A DNA stretch of 64,000 nucleotides, taken from NCBI RefSeq assembly GCF_001956045.1, contig NZ_MRTH01000007.1, positions 124,001 through 188,000 of the forward strand. Reading direction: 5' to 3'. The notes beneath the pieces were generated by a model. That model searched no databases and had not been told where the DNA came from. It saw nothing but the letters and a program-made list of their open reading frames with translations. A program made the translations under genes and the position numbers. Positions 40,623 to 49,523 of this stretch are shown here, one piece after another. Position 1 is the stretch's first letter. The number at the start of each line of letters is the position of its first letter. Origin of the DNA: Paenibacillus sp. FSL H7-0331 (GTDB lineage: Bacteria > Bacillota > Bacilli > Paenibacillales > NBRC-103111).

Positions 40623-42077
40623 TCAGAACGCCCCTTTATGGCTAGAAGGCACACTCGTCGATAACGGACTGGTCAGGCTAGAGGGCAGTCGGTACACTTC
40701 AGGGTCTCTGCTGCTTACATTAACCCAGGCTTGTACACATAGCGGATCAAAATGACTGCCGCTGTGCTCCTTCAAAAAGGATATGGCCTCCTCATGCGAC
40801 CAAGCCTTCCGGTAGGATCGGGTTGAGGTCAACGCGTCATACACATCAGCGACTGCAACAATTCTCGCCAATAGTGGAATCTCTTCGCCCTGCAGACGAT
40901 CCGGGTATCCGGTCCCGTCCCATTTTTCATGGTGAGATCGGATAATATCAAGCTCTTCTTTCATAAACCCCAGATTCCTGCACATTTCATAGCCTTTCAC
41001 CGGATGCGTTTCAATAATGATACGTTCCTCCGTCGTAAGGCGCCCGGGCTTGTTCAATATCGCATCAGGAATCGTGTTCTTGCCGACATCATGAACAATC
41101 GCTCCCTGTGAGAGAGCACGGAGCTGCTCCGGCTTCAACAGCATTTCTTCGGCAAGCCTTAAGGCATACATGGTTACCCTGAAATTATGGCCTGCTGTAT
41201 ACATGTCCTTAATCTCCGTAGCCAGCACCAGCTCTTTCACGCTTGGAGACAGACAGCTCGTTATGCGTTCAACCGGATCATTCGTGAATAAGGAGCGGAT
41301 CACCAGGGTCATCGATTGATTAGCCGCATACTGCTTGAATAATCCGTACAGCATGACCATCATGGACGCCAACAACAGAAAATGATACAGCCACCAGCTA
41401 AGAAGCCAGGTTTCACCTAACACCATAATCAACTGCGCATTAATCATCCAGCAGCAGCTGTAGACAATCGCAGCCTGAAGCGGGAAACGGGAATAGCGGT
41501 ACGATTGATGGTACCGATACATCGTCATTCCATTCAGGACCATGACCGCTCCTGTCGACAGCCACTTGGAGACAAGCCCGTCGAGCGGTATCCACTCTAT
41601 CAGATGAGAAAAGGAAAGAGCAGCAACTCCGATCAAGCCTAAACCAATGGTCCATACCGGCACTAACCATTGTCTCCATCTGGACAAGTGCACAATGAAA
41701 CCATTATCAGATGAAACCGAAGATAACCATAACCAGAAGGAGGCTAGCAGCACACTCCCCTGTGCGGCCACTCCGGGCAAATGAGACATATGAATAAGCA
41801 TATTGGGTGTGGACAAGCCATGAACGGAAAAAATCTCCGCCAAGGAAATAAAGGCCATCGCCAAAAAGCTGATTTTGATATTGCGCACGCGACTCCCCGA
41901 GATGCCTACAGCAATCGCAATAATACTCGCAAGCAAGGCAACAGAGCTGACAATATAAAAATGTCCGCGGGGTACCGCAAACTGGACATCAAGCAAAGGA
42001 TTGAATTTTAACAAGTTGAATACAAGAAAAGGTAAGGTAAGCGCTACCAATGGGCCTGTCAATTCTCGAAATTTCAT
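40623..42077 (-). CDS. Membrane HD-GYP domain phosphodiesterase
   Basis: 484 residues. The first 260 residues contain about seven hydrophobic helices (7TM-type sensor). The C-terminal HD-GYP domain has HDVGKNTIPD (about residue 326), HHEKWDGTGYPD (about 391) and VADVYDALTSTRSYR. Typical function is hydrolysis of cyclic di-GMP. The key HD and GYP residues are present. No diguanylate cyclase is nearby. Confidence 0.85.
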   Translation of the reverse strand: MKFRELTGPLVALTLPFLVFNLLKFNPLLDVQFAVPRGHFYIVSSVALLASIIAIAVGISGSRVRNIKISFLAMAFISLAEIFSVHGLSTPNMLIHMSHLPGVAAQGSVLLASFWLWLSSVSSDNGFIVHLSRWRQWLVPVWTIGLGLIGVAALSFSHLIEWIPLDGLVSKWLSTGAVMVLNGMTMYRYHQSYRYSRFPLQAAIVYSCCWMINAQLIMVLGETWLLSWWLYHFLLLASMMVMLYGLFKQYAANQSMTLVIRSLFTNDPVERITSCLSPSVKELVLATEIKDMYTAGHNFRVTMYALRLAEEMLLKPEQLRALSQGAIVHDVGKNTIPDAILNKPGRLTTEERIIIETHPVKGYEMCRNLGFMKEELDIIRSHHEKWDGTGYPDRLQGEEIPLLARIVAVADVYDALTSTRSYRKAWSHEEAISFLKEHSGSHFDPLCVQAWVNVSSRDPEVYRLPSSLTSPLSTSVPSSHKGAF

Positions 42078-42210
42078 CCGTTGTTGTCCCCTTTATACTT
42101 GCTATCACGCTGTTATTGTACCATAAGACCTACCGTTAATTTAAGGTATTTGATTCATCAAATTTTTATAAAAAAGAGCTCATATTGCTGCGCGCATCGG
42201 TCCCTACACC

Positions 42211-42251
42211 AAAAATCCTGAAACTCAGGCTTTACACTGAATCCCAGGATC
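42211..42251 (-). terminator. Terminator after ykvA-like gene
   Basis: ATCCTG and CAGGAT frame a partly paired interior; on the minus strand TTTTT follows. Confidence 0.6.
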
Positions 42252-42270
42252 TTGGTTTGAAATTATGTCG

Positions 42271-42693
42271 TTATTCCTTGGAAAGGCTTACGCTAACCTC
42301 ATCCTTCACCAGATGAGCATCTACGTCAATAATGTCCTGATTACGAGCCGCATCCGCTCCAAAAAAATCAACCAGCTTGATCCTGGCTTTGTGCTTCACT
42401 TCTTTATCGATACTCATCGCCACGGCACCTACCGCCAGCATGAGCGCACCCAAATCGTCCAAATACCCAACAACCGGAATCATGTCCGGAATAATATCAA
42501 ATGGAAAAATCAAATAGCCGAGCGCCCCATAAATTTGTATTTTTGCTTTCATCGGTGTCTTCGGACTTTGCAGTGCATAATAAAGGAGTAATCCTACGTA
42601 AACCACTTTCAGTCCCGCGTCTTTGGCGGCCTTCTTCAGCTTCCCCCAAAAATCGTCCTCCGAATAATGCTTCTCGTATTTGGAATTGTCCAT
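42271..42693 (-). CDS. YkvA family (DUF1232) protein
   Basis: 140 residues. Core block LLYYALQSPKTPMKAKIQIY, GALGYLIFPFDIIPDMIPVV, GYLDDLGALMLAVGAVAMSI is typical of DUF1232, an integral-membrane-like small family without known function. Start ATG at 42693. Confidence 0.88.
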   Translation of the reverse strand: MDNSKYEKHYSEDDFWGKLKKAAKDAGLKVVYVGLLLYYALQSPKTPMKAKIQIYGALGYLIFPFDIIPDMIPVVGYLDDLGALMLAVGAVAMSIDKEVKHKARIKLVDFFGADAARNQDIIDVDAHLVKDEVSVSLSKE

Positions 42694-42766
42694 CGGCGCA
42701 TCTCCTTCAAGATTGGTAGAAAGATTGTTCCTCTACCCCTTATTAACGACAAATACGGGAAACGAA

Positions 42767-42900
42767 TCATGAGCTAACCTGCTGCTCGCTCCATATCCAT
42801 AATTTGCGGGCCAGCTCTGCATCCTTTGCCTTTGCGGAAACTGGCGCTATTCTCTTCTTATAAAAGTACTCACCCGAGGTTCGGCGGCCGTACTTTAACT
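42767..42900 (-). pseudogene. Relic of a short-chain dehydrogenase C-terminus
   Basis: The minus strand reads GEYFYKKRIAPVSAKAKDAE then LARKLWIWSEQQVSS and a stop at 42767-42769. This is the typical C-terminal end of SDR oxidoreductases (GxYF-x-KK, then AxxLWxxSE). Upstream the frame loses all SDR similarity, so only about 35 codons remain. It occupies much of the 323-base gap before the blaI-like gene. Confidence 0.5.
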
Positions 42901-42965
42901 GCTTGACCCGTTCTTTACAGGTAATGATCACACGTGTTACTGACGTTGGCAGCAGATCAGAGAAG

Positions 42966-43001
42966 TTGACAGTTGGTTTTCAGGTAACTACAATAAGTAG
43001 T
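42966..43001 (+). promoter_or_regulatory. Promoter and operator of the blaI-like gene
   Basis: TTGACA (42966-42971), 17 bases, TACAAT (42989-42994). The inverted repeat ACTAC-AATAA-GTAGT (42987-43001) covers the -10, the place where BlaI/MecI-type repressors usually bind. Autoregulation is likely. Confidence 0.65.
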
Positions 43002-43016
43002 GTGAGGTGTTGTAAA

Positions 43017-43436
43017 GTGAAGATACAAAATTTTAAATATCATGAGAGGGGTTTAAATCGTTTTTTTGGACCTTTGGAAGCGAAAATCATGAATATACTG
43101 TGGGATAGCTCCGAATTAGCCATTAAAGACGTTCAAGCCAAATTGGATCAGGACCAGACCAAGCCCCTTAATTTTAATACCGTCATGACCGTCATGAATC
43201 GTTTGGTTGATAAAGGCTTTCTGACCAAGCGAACAGAAGGAAGAACCGGCTTGTATCAGCCTATGGTAAGCAGAGATCATTTTCTGGAGAACCAATCCAA
43301 GGAATTAACCCATGAGCTGATCGAGGAGTTTGGGCCGCTTGTAGTCAATCATATGCTGGATGCGCTGGAAGAAGTCGATGCAGATTTAATCGCCAAGCTG
43401 GAACAAAAAATTAAGGCGCTCAAAAAGGACAACTAA
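43017..43436 (+). CDS. BlaI/MecI/CopY family repressor
   Basis: 139 residues. Winged-helix domain: LNRFFGPLEAKIMNILWDSS, AIKDVQAKLDQDQTKPLNFN, TVMTVMNRLVDKGFLTKRTE and a C-terminal dimerisation helix. The start GTG at 43017 is supported by GAGGTG seven bases upstream, trimming a longer open frame. It is two bases from the M56 peptidase gene, the classic blaI-blaR1 arrangement, in which peptidase action inactivates the repressor. Confidence 0.88.
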   Translation: MKIQNFKYHERGLNRFFGPLEAKIMNILWDSSELAIKDVQAKLDQDQTKPLNFNTVMTVMNRLVDKGFLTKRTEGRTGLYQPMVSRDHFLENQSKELTHELIEEFGPLVVNHMLDALEEVDADLIAKLEQKIKALKKDN

Positions 43437-43438
43437 CC

Positions 43439-44290
43439 ATGTGGACAAACCGATCCCGACTTATCTTTGTTTCGTGTCTTCTGATTGCTGGCCTTATCCT
43501 TACACAAATGGGCATGTACGCCCTGCATCTTCTGTTCGGACGAGAACTCAGCTTTAATATCCTTCAGCTATGCAACAGCTGGCTCAGATCATTGGGCTTT
43601 TTAAAGACGAGCTATTTTCTTGGTGGGCTGGTCCTCTATACGTTCGCGATGTGCGTATGGCTGCTCGGCAAGCAATTGTACCTGTCTCAACACATGTATC
43701 GCAAGCTGCTCCGTGATCAAACTAACTTGAGCTCCGCTCAACCGATGTATAAGCTTGACGTTCCAGGAGCCGCCGATATTCATCTGGTGTCCAGCACGAA
43801 GCCTATGGCGTTTACGATGGGCTATCTAAAGCCGCGAATTTTCATGACTACGGGTTTATTACAGCTGCTGGACAAGAATGAGATCCAAGCTGTCATCTAT
43901 CATGAAAGGCAGCACCAACAAAGTGCAGACCCGTTAAAAACGTTGATCCTGTCTTTGTGTGCGTCGGTGTTCTGGTATATCCCTCTATTGAAATGGATGC
44001 TTCACCACTATAAGATTGCCAGAGAGATTGTGGCAGACCAATATGCGATTCAACAGCTAGGTTCTTCTGTAGAGCTGGGCAGTGCTTTGCTTAAATTGGT
44101 GAAAAGAGGTACGGTGTTCACTATGCCCTTTACCTATGCATCCTTTGCCGATACATCGGTAAACTATAGAATTAACCAAATTCTCGACCCACAAGCGAAG
44201 ATTTCCTTTAAACCGCCGATCACTTCAACTCTAATCTCGCTGCAGATTATCGTGTTGATTTCTATTTTGTTTGTTTTCAATTTATTTTAA
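43439..44290 (+). CDS. M56 family (BlaR1-like) membrane metallopeptidase without sensor domain
   Basis: 283 residues with about four membrane helices. The zinc protease motif HERQH is at residues 155-159. BlaR1 and MecR1 carry an extra C-terminal penicillin-binding sensor of about 250 residues; here the chain ends after the last membrane helix (IIVLISILFVFNLF). The signal it senses is therefore unknown, and no beta-lactamase gene is present. Confidence 0.85.
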   Translation: MWTNRSRLIFVSCLLIAGLILTQMGMYALHLLFGRELSFNILQLCNSWLRSLGFLKTSYFLGGLVLYTFAMCVWLLGKQLYLSQHMYRKLLRDQTNLSSAQPMYKLDVPGAADIHLVSSTKPMAFTMGYLKPRIFMTTGLLQLLDKNEIQAVIYHERQHQQSADPLKTLILSLCASVFWYIPLLKWMLHHYKIAREIVADQYAIQQLGSSVELGSALLKLVKRGTVFTMPFTYASFADTSVNYRINQILDPQAKISFKPPITSTLISLQIIVLISILFVFNLF

Positions 44291-44347
44291 TTTTTTTAAC
44301 GTTTAACACTACAACATATAGTGCTAATAATAAGAGGAGGCGTTCAT

Positions 44348-44755
44348 ATGAATACCAAAGCGGAAGTAGGAATCCTGATTTCCAGAGTTACTGTCGGCAT
44401 TATTTTTCTTGTACATGGTCTGATGAAGTACCAGGGAGGCATCGACAACACGATAGGATTTTTCGAGCAGCTTGGCATTCCTGGCTATCTGGCCTATCCT
44501 GTGGGAGCGTTCGAAATTATTGGAGGTGTTTGTGCGATTGTTGGTTTGGGAACACGTATTTTTGCAGCGATTTTCAGCGTGATTATGATTACAGCTATTA
44601 TCTCGGCCAAGTATGCGATGGGATTTGCCGGCGGCTTTGAATTTGAGCTTGCGTTGCTTGTGATGTCGATCCACTTGATGTTGGCTGGCAGCAGACTTCT
44701 GGCGTTGGACCGTATATTCACGAATCAGGCTGCATCTCACATACCTACCGCATAA
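44348..44755 (+). CDS. DoxX family membrane protein
   Basis: 135 residues, four hydrophobic helices: ISRVTVGIIFLVHGLMKYQG, FEQLGIPGYLAYPVGAFEII, GGVCAIVGLGTRIFAAIF. DoxX proteins act in redox and sulphur stress in other bacteria. ATG at 44348 with GAGGAGG upstream. It lies behind the blaI/M56 pair and may be their target. Confidence 0.88.
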   Translation: MNTKAEVGILISRVTVGIIFLVHGLMKYQGGIDNTIGFFEQLGIPGYLAYPVGAFEIIGGVCAIVGLGTRIFAAIFSVIMITAIISAKYAMGFAGGFEFELALLVMSIHLMLAGSRLLALDRIFTNQAASHIPTA

Positions 44756-44824
44756 CGACTTCAACCATTTAACTATACCGATCGCATACGGCCTTACTGT
44801 AACCGGTCTTGCCTCTTATATAAC

Positions 44825-44881
44825 AAAGAACTGCCTTCCTCGCCCGGGAATGTGCAGTTCTTTGTTCTTTGTTCTTTGTTT
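44825..44881. terminator. Terminator between doxX and the ABC permease genes
   Basis: AAAGAACTGC pairs with GCAGTTCTTT around a loop; TTCTTTG repeats follow. Lies between convergent genes. Confidence 0.75.
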
Positions 44882-44882
44882 T

Positions 44883-45737
44883 TTATCCTTTTAATCCGGT
44901 TGTACTTATACCCTCGACAATATACTTTTGAAAGGCGATGAATACGGCCACAATCGGGAGCAGCGACAACACGGACATCGCGAACATCGCCCCCCAATCG
45001 GTTTGTGCCGTCGGGTCGGACATATTTTTGATAGCGAGCGATACCGTAGCCAGCTTCGGTGAATTGAGATACAGCAGCGGGCTGAAAAAGTCGTCCCAGG
45101 TCCAGTAAAATTTGAATATGGATACAGTGATGATTGGCGGGACAAGCAGTGGGATCAAGATCTGCATGAAGATTCGATACCTTCCGCAGCCATCGATCGT
45201 AGCCGATTCGTCCAGCTCCTTCGGAATGCCGCGCAAGAATTGAATGATCAGGAAAATAAAGAACGCCCCACCAAAAAAGGACGGCACAATGAGCGGCAGA
45301 AACGTATTAATCCAGTCTATTTTTTGAAAAAAGATATATTGGGGAATCGTCAATACCTCGGACGGCAGCATCATCGTCAGCATCATGCACGCAAACCAGA
45401 AGCGCGAGCCTCGAAACCGAATTCTGGCGAAGCCGTAGGCTACCATCGTTGAGGAAATGACGGTTCCGATCACGGAAAACAAGGTGATAATCAGCGAGTT
45501 TTTAAAAAATACGATAAATGAGGTGCCCGCAAAACCTTTGAAGCCATTGATATAGTTATTAAAATTAAAATGTGAGGGTAGCAGTTGATGCGCATTGATG
45601 AAAATTTCCGAATTATCCTTGAGCGAGCTGGACAGCATCCACGCCATCGGATAGATCATGATCAAAGCGAAGCCGAATACGAAGAGGTGCAGGATTACAC
45701 TGCGCAGCCGTTGTAGTTGACGCTGTTGGCCCACCAT
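44883..45737 (-). CDS. Carbohydrate ABC transporter permease (MalG-type)
   Basis: 284 residues, six membrane helices. The cytoplasmic loop motif for the ATPase is FLRGIPKELDESATIDGCGR (EAA-type). Second permease of the operon, starting four bases after the first. Partner of the binding protein at 46782-48131. The ATPase is not encoded here, as is common when a shared MsmX-type ATPase is used. Confidence 0.9.
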   Translation of the reverse strand: MVGQQRQLQRLRSVILHLFVFGFALIMIYPMAWMLSSSLKDNSEIFINAHQLLPSHFNFNNYINGFKGFAGTSFIVFFKNSLIITLFSVIGTVISSTMVAYGFARIRFRGSRFWFACMMLTMMLPSEVLTIPQYIFFQKIDWINTFLPLIVPSFFGGAFFIFLIIQFLRGIPKELDESATIDGCGRYRIFMQILIPLLVPPIITVSIFKFYWTWDDFFSPLLYLNSPKLATVSLAIKNMSDPTAQTDWGAMFAMSVLSLLPIVAVFIAFQKYIVEGISTTGLKG

Positions 45738-45740
45738 CCT

Positions 45741-46652
45741 TTAGTCCCCCTTCGATTCGTAATAAACCCATTTTTTGGAGCTGGCAAACAGGATCGCCGT
45801 CAAAAAACCAATCGTCAGCAGCAGCACCCACGCCATCGCTGAGCCATAGCCCATTTCATAATAACGGAACGACTTTTCGTACAAATACAGCGCATAAAAT
45901 AACGTCGTATCGAGCGGTCCTCCGCCGGTCACAATCATACCCTCGGTAAATACCTTGAAACCGTTGATGACACCCATCACCAAATTGAAAAAAATAACCG
46001 GAGTCAAGAGCGGCAGTGTAATGCGTTTGAATTTCTGCCAGCCCCCTGCCCCGTCCACCGTAGCTGCTTCATACAGCTCCGCTGGAACCTGCTTGAGACC
46101 AGCCAGAAAGATAAGCATCGATGATCCGAATTGCCATACGGACAAGAGTACCAGGGTCAGCAGCGCCGTGGACGGCTGGGTGATCCAGGATATTTTGGCC
46201 ACAATACCGAATACTGCGGTCAGGAACGAATTGAAAGCTCCCGCAGCTCCGAACAGCTGCCGCCACATCACAGCAACAGCCACACTGCCCCCGATCAGGG
46301 TGGGCAAATAGTAGGCGGCTCTGAAAAATCCGAGCAGCTTCAGCTTCGTATTCAGCAGCATCGCGATCACCAATGCGAAGCACAGACGTAATGGTACAGC
46401 GACAAATACGAAAATCAGCGTTGCCTGGACTGATTTCCAATACCTCGGATCTGCGGTGAACATCTCTGTAAAATTATCGAAGCCCACCCACTCCGGTTCG
46501 GACAAAATATCATATTTCGTAAAGGCCAGATATAACGAGGCCAGAATAGGCAGCAGTGAGAACACAAGAAATCCGAACAGCCACGGAGATATAAACACAT
46601 ACCCCGATATGTTATCGGAACTCCACCAACGTTTTTTGGGTAGGACCTTCAA
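45741..46652 (-). CDS. Carbohydrate ABC transporter permease (MalF-type)
   Basis: About 303 residues, six membrane helices and the EAA loop LKQVPAELYEAATVDGAGGW. A GTG at 46661 is too close to GAGGTG; TTG at 46652 lies eight bases after it, so I prefer that start. Pairs with the MalG-type subunit downstream. Confidence 0.9.
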   Translation of the reverse strand: MKVLPKKRWWSSDNISGYVFISPWLFGFLVFSLLPILASLYLAFTKYDILSEPEWVGFDNFTEMFTADPRYWKSVQATLIFVFVAVPLRLCFALVIAMLLNTKLKLLGFFRAAYYLPTLIGGSVAVAVMWRQLFGAAGAFNSFLTAVFGIVAKISWITQPSTALLTLVLLSVWQFGSSMLIFLAGLKQVPAELYEAATVDGAGGWQKFKRITLPLLTPVIFFNLVMGVINGFKVFTEGMIVTGGGPLDTTLFYALYLYEKSFRYYEMGYGSAMAWVLLLTIGFLTAILFASSKKWVYYESKGD

Positions 46653-46781
46653 CTTGTACACACCTCACTTTCCATTAGACATAAAGAGATAAGCTAACCG
46701 CGCTTATCTCTTCACGTTGTCGTGCATTTGCTCACTTTACCTATATGCTGCGGTTACCATCACAGGCTTGTGTTTATCTGT

Positions 46782-48131
46782 TTATTTCTTTTTCGCCAAA
46801 ATCGCATTCGCTTCTTTTCTGAATTTCTCCGCACCTTGCTTAGGCGTCGTTTTCTCGAAGAAGATTTCGTCACTGACGTTCTTAAACACTTTGCCTACTT
46901 CTACAGCAGCCGTCGGATCGGGAGGATCAATCAGGCTCGAATATTTCTCAACGGTCGCAAGATATTCGGCAACTCTCTTCTGCGTATCTGAGAATGAGCT
47001 CTTCATGCCTTCAAGAACAGCCGGGTGATAAGGCATTCCAAAATATGCATTTAACGACTTGGCAGCATCGATATTATTCGTGAAAAATTCAATGAACAAG
47101 GCCGCTTCTTCAGGATGCTTGGAGCTTTTGGCAATCGATTGGAAGAATGACGGCTTGATGTACATGCCCTTGCCGTCTCCGGATCCCGGATACATCGCCA
47201 TGCCTACCTTTTTCTTCAGCTGTGTTTCCATGATGTCGACGTGGTTGCTCCAGTAGCTTAGGCTGCCGTATGCCGCCTGTCCTTTAGGGAAGGGACCATC
47301 CTCCAGGCCTCTCACTTCCAGTTCAACGCCCAGCGGAGAGATCAGACCCTCCTTCTGCCAACGAAGCTGCTGCTCGAAGAAATCGACAAACACTTTATCG
47401 TCTTCATAGCCAAGCCCGTCTTGAGCCGTGTTGTACATTTTCTTGCCCTGCTGTCTGAGCCACACGGCAAATTGGGTTTGGCTCATATGCGTATCACCGT
47501 AAATGCCCAGCTTATCCTTGAACGTTCTCAAATCCTTTTCGTATTGCTCCCATGTGTAGTTAGGAGTAGGAGGTGTCACACCCGCTTTGGCAAAAACATC
47601 TGGATCATAAAAGGATACCAGTGCATTGTTTCCGATATTAATCCCGTATACTTTACCGTTAAATTTGGCGCCGTCGATATGGATCGGATTAACACCTTCC
47701 ATGTTAATCGTTTTCTTCTGGATGTAATCGTCCAAGGGAAGCAGTAAATTTTTATTCACATAGTTCGTGATCTTGGAGTAATCCATCCGCACTACGTCCG
47801 GCATGCTGTTGGAAGCAGCCTGCACGTTCAGCTTATCCCAGTAGGCATCGCCCGCGTAATATTCAGACTCGACCTTGATATGCGGGTAAGCTTTCTGGAA
47901 CAGCTCTACTACCGCGTTGGTTTTGTCCACTGTCATCTGCGAGCCTGCCCAGTAGGTAATCCTCAAGGTTACTGGGTCTTTCTTGGCTGCTGCAGGTGTA
48001 CTGGCCGCTGCAGGCTCCGCTGCTTTACCGCCAGCCGCCGGTGTGCTGGTTGCTGCTGGCTGCGAGCAGCCCGCAAGAGCCGCCAGGATCAGCAAGGTAG
48101 AGGTGAATTTAAGTTTCATCGATTTACGCAT
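46782..48131 (-). CDS. ABC transporter sugar-binding lipoprotein
   Basis: 449 residues. Lipobox LAALAGC gives a membrane anchor, followed by an Ala/Pro-rich linker. The mature part shows the family 1 solute-binding pattern: LRITYWAGSQMTVDKTNAVV, YSKITNYVNKNLLLPLDDYI and GQAAYGSLSYWSNH. Substrate not predictable, probably an oligosaccharide. Confidence 0.9.
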   Translation of the reverse strand: MRKSMKLKFTSTLLILAALAGCSQPAATSTPAAGGKAAEPAAASTPAAAKKDPVTLRITYWAGSQMTVDKTNAVVELFQKAYPHIKVESEYYAGDAYWDKLNVQAASNSMPDVVRMDYSKITNYVNKNLLLPLDDYIQKKTINMEGVNPIHIDGAKFNGKVYGINIGNNALVSFYDPDVFAKAGVTPPTPNYTWEQYEKDLRTFKDKLGIYGDTHMSQTQFAVWLRQQGKKMYNTAQDGLGYEDDKVFVDFFEQQLRWQKEGLISPLGVELEVRGLEDGPFPKGQAAYGSLSYWSNHVDIMETQLKKKVGMAMYPGSGDGKGMYIKPSFFQSIAKSSKHPEEAALFIEFFTNNIDAAKSLNAYFGMPYHPAVLEGMKSSFSDTQKRVAEYLATVEKYSSLIDPPDPTAAVEVGKVFKNVSDEIFFEKTTPKQGAEKFRKEANAILAKKK

Positions 48132-48169
48132 ACATACACATCCCTTTTTTTATTGGTACATCTTGGACT

Positions 48170-49360
48170 CTAGCTTTCTTCGGTTAAGGCGCGCTGCGCC
48201 AGGTTGCGCAATACAACATCGTCCATCGGCGGGTTATGCAGTCCGGCACGAACATCGCGGTACATTCGTTCCAAGGGCAGCCTGCGCGACAAGCTGGTTC
48301 CCCCGACAATCCGCATGGCCTGATCGACAATTCGCAAAGCATGGTTCGTTGCGATGTACTTGGCTAATCCCAGATCCGGCTTCAAAGCAATTCGTCCTTC
48401 CGGATACCGGTCCCAACGGTCAGCTACCGTATACAGCAGCGTACGCGCCGTAATCAGGTCCGCTTCGATCTGCCCGATTTGCTGCTGAATATTCGGCAGC
48501 TCGGAGATCGGCCCCGGCAAGCTGTTCGGTCTGTAGCTGCGGGCAAACTGGATTGCAAAATCACGGGCTGCATGGGCGATCCCTATGTAGCAGGCGGGGA
48601 TGTGCAGCAGCCAGCCGTTGCCATCGTCAATCCGTTTCTTGTCCGGTATTGAACCCGATCTGCTGATCAGCTTGTCGTCAGGGACGAACACATCCTGCAG
48701 AATCAGATCATGGCTGCCCGTTGCTCTCATGCCAAGCGTGTTCCATGTTTCCTCTATGTGGACCCCTGAAGTCTTGCGAACAAAAAACTCCCCGACCTCA
48801 TCCGTGTCCGCAATACTGGCAGATACGGTGAAGTATTCCAGGATCGGGCTTAGGGTACTGAACGTTTTCCGGCCAGTAATCAGCCAACCGTCTGGAGTTT
48901 TGACTGCAGTCGTTTCGGGCTTTCCGCCTCTGCTTGGGCTGCCAGTCGCACGCTCACTCGCAAAGTGATTGATCATCGCTCCGTTTTCTACGACCTCCCT
49001 GCAAAACCATTCATATAACGCTACTGGCCAAGGCCGGGTATTCCGGTGTTGAAGCATCGTACCCATATGCCAGCCAACAGCCAACGCGGTTGAACCGTCG
49101 CCGCGGGCTAATCGTTCCTGGGCTAGCACCAATTCATACAAGGAAATTTCGTCTCCTCCATACTGCTTGGGCACGGTCTGCTTCAAATATCCAGCTTGGC
49201 GTAAGTCCGCAAAATTTTCAAATGGAAATGAGCCCTCTTCATCGTGCTTGGGTGCTCTTTCGGCCAGCTTCACTGCCAGTTGGTCGGCTCGCTCGGCAAT
49301 TTCCGCTTCCCGCTCATTGCGGATGAAGCTATCCGATACATTAGGTTTGGTCATCGTCAA
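48170..49360 (-). CDS. Acyl-CoA dehydrogenase-like flavoenzyme in the sugar transport operon
   Basis: 396 residues. The three acyl-CoA dehydrogenase domains are visible: helical N-terminus (PKQYGGDEISLYELVLAQER), beta domain (TAVKTPDGWLITGRKTFSTL, GSHDLILQDVFVPDD) and C-terminal helix bundle (HALRIVDQAMRIVGGTSLSR). The family also contains sulfur-compound monooxygenases such as DszC/SfnB, and this protein lacks an obvious glutamate base. It opens the transporter operon (38 bases before the binding protein), which is unusual. Confidence 0.75.
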   Translation of the reverse strand: MTMTKPNVSDSFIRNEREAEIAERADQLAVKLAERAPKHDEEGSFPFENFADLRQAGYLKQTVPKQYGGDEISLYELVLAQERLARGDGSTALAVGWHMGTMLQHRNTRPWPVALYEWFCREVVENGAMINHFASERATGSPSRGGKPETTAVKTPDGWLITGRKTFSTLSPILEYFTVSASIADTDEVGEFFVRKTSGVHIEETWNTLGMRATGSHDLILQDVFVPDDKLISRSGSIPDKKRIDDGNGWLLHIPACYIGIAHAARDFAIQFARSYRPNSLPGPISELPNIQQQIGQIEADLITARTLLYTVADRWDRYPEGRIALKPDLGLAKYIATNHALRIVDQAMRIVGGTSLSRRLPLERMYRDVRAGLHNPPMDDVVLRNLAQRALTEES

Positions 49361-49428
49361 ATTTGCTCCTTGCTCCTAAATCTTATGGGGATAGTAGGAA
49401 TTAATTTAATTTTACTCCCTTTACACAT

Positions 49429-49459
49429 AAAAAAGTATGTAAAAAACGGATACTTTTTT
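49429..49459 (-). terminator. Inverted repeat between the response regulator and the dehydrogenase genes
   Basis: AAAAAAGTAT pairs perfectly with ATACTTTTTT around 11 bases. It could end the regulator transcript; on the minus strand T-rich sequence follows. It also overlaps TTTACA and TGTAAA half-sites that might serve as an operator for the downstream operon. Confidence 0.5.
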
Positions 49460-49523
49460 GTGAAAAACAGTGTTTATACAGGTGAAGACGAATACGAAAG
49501 ATGCGCATATTTCTGACCGCTAC

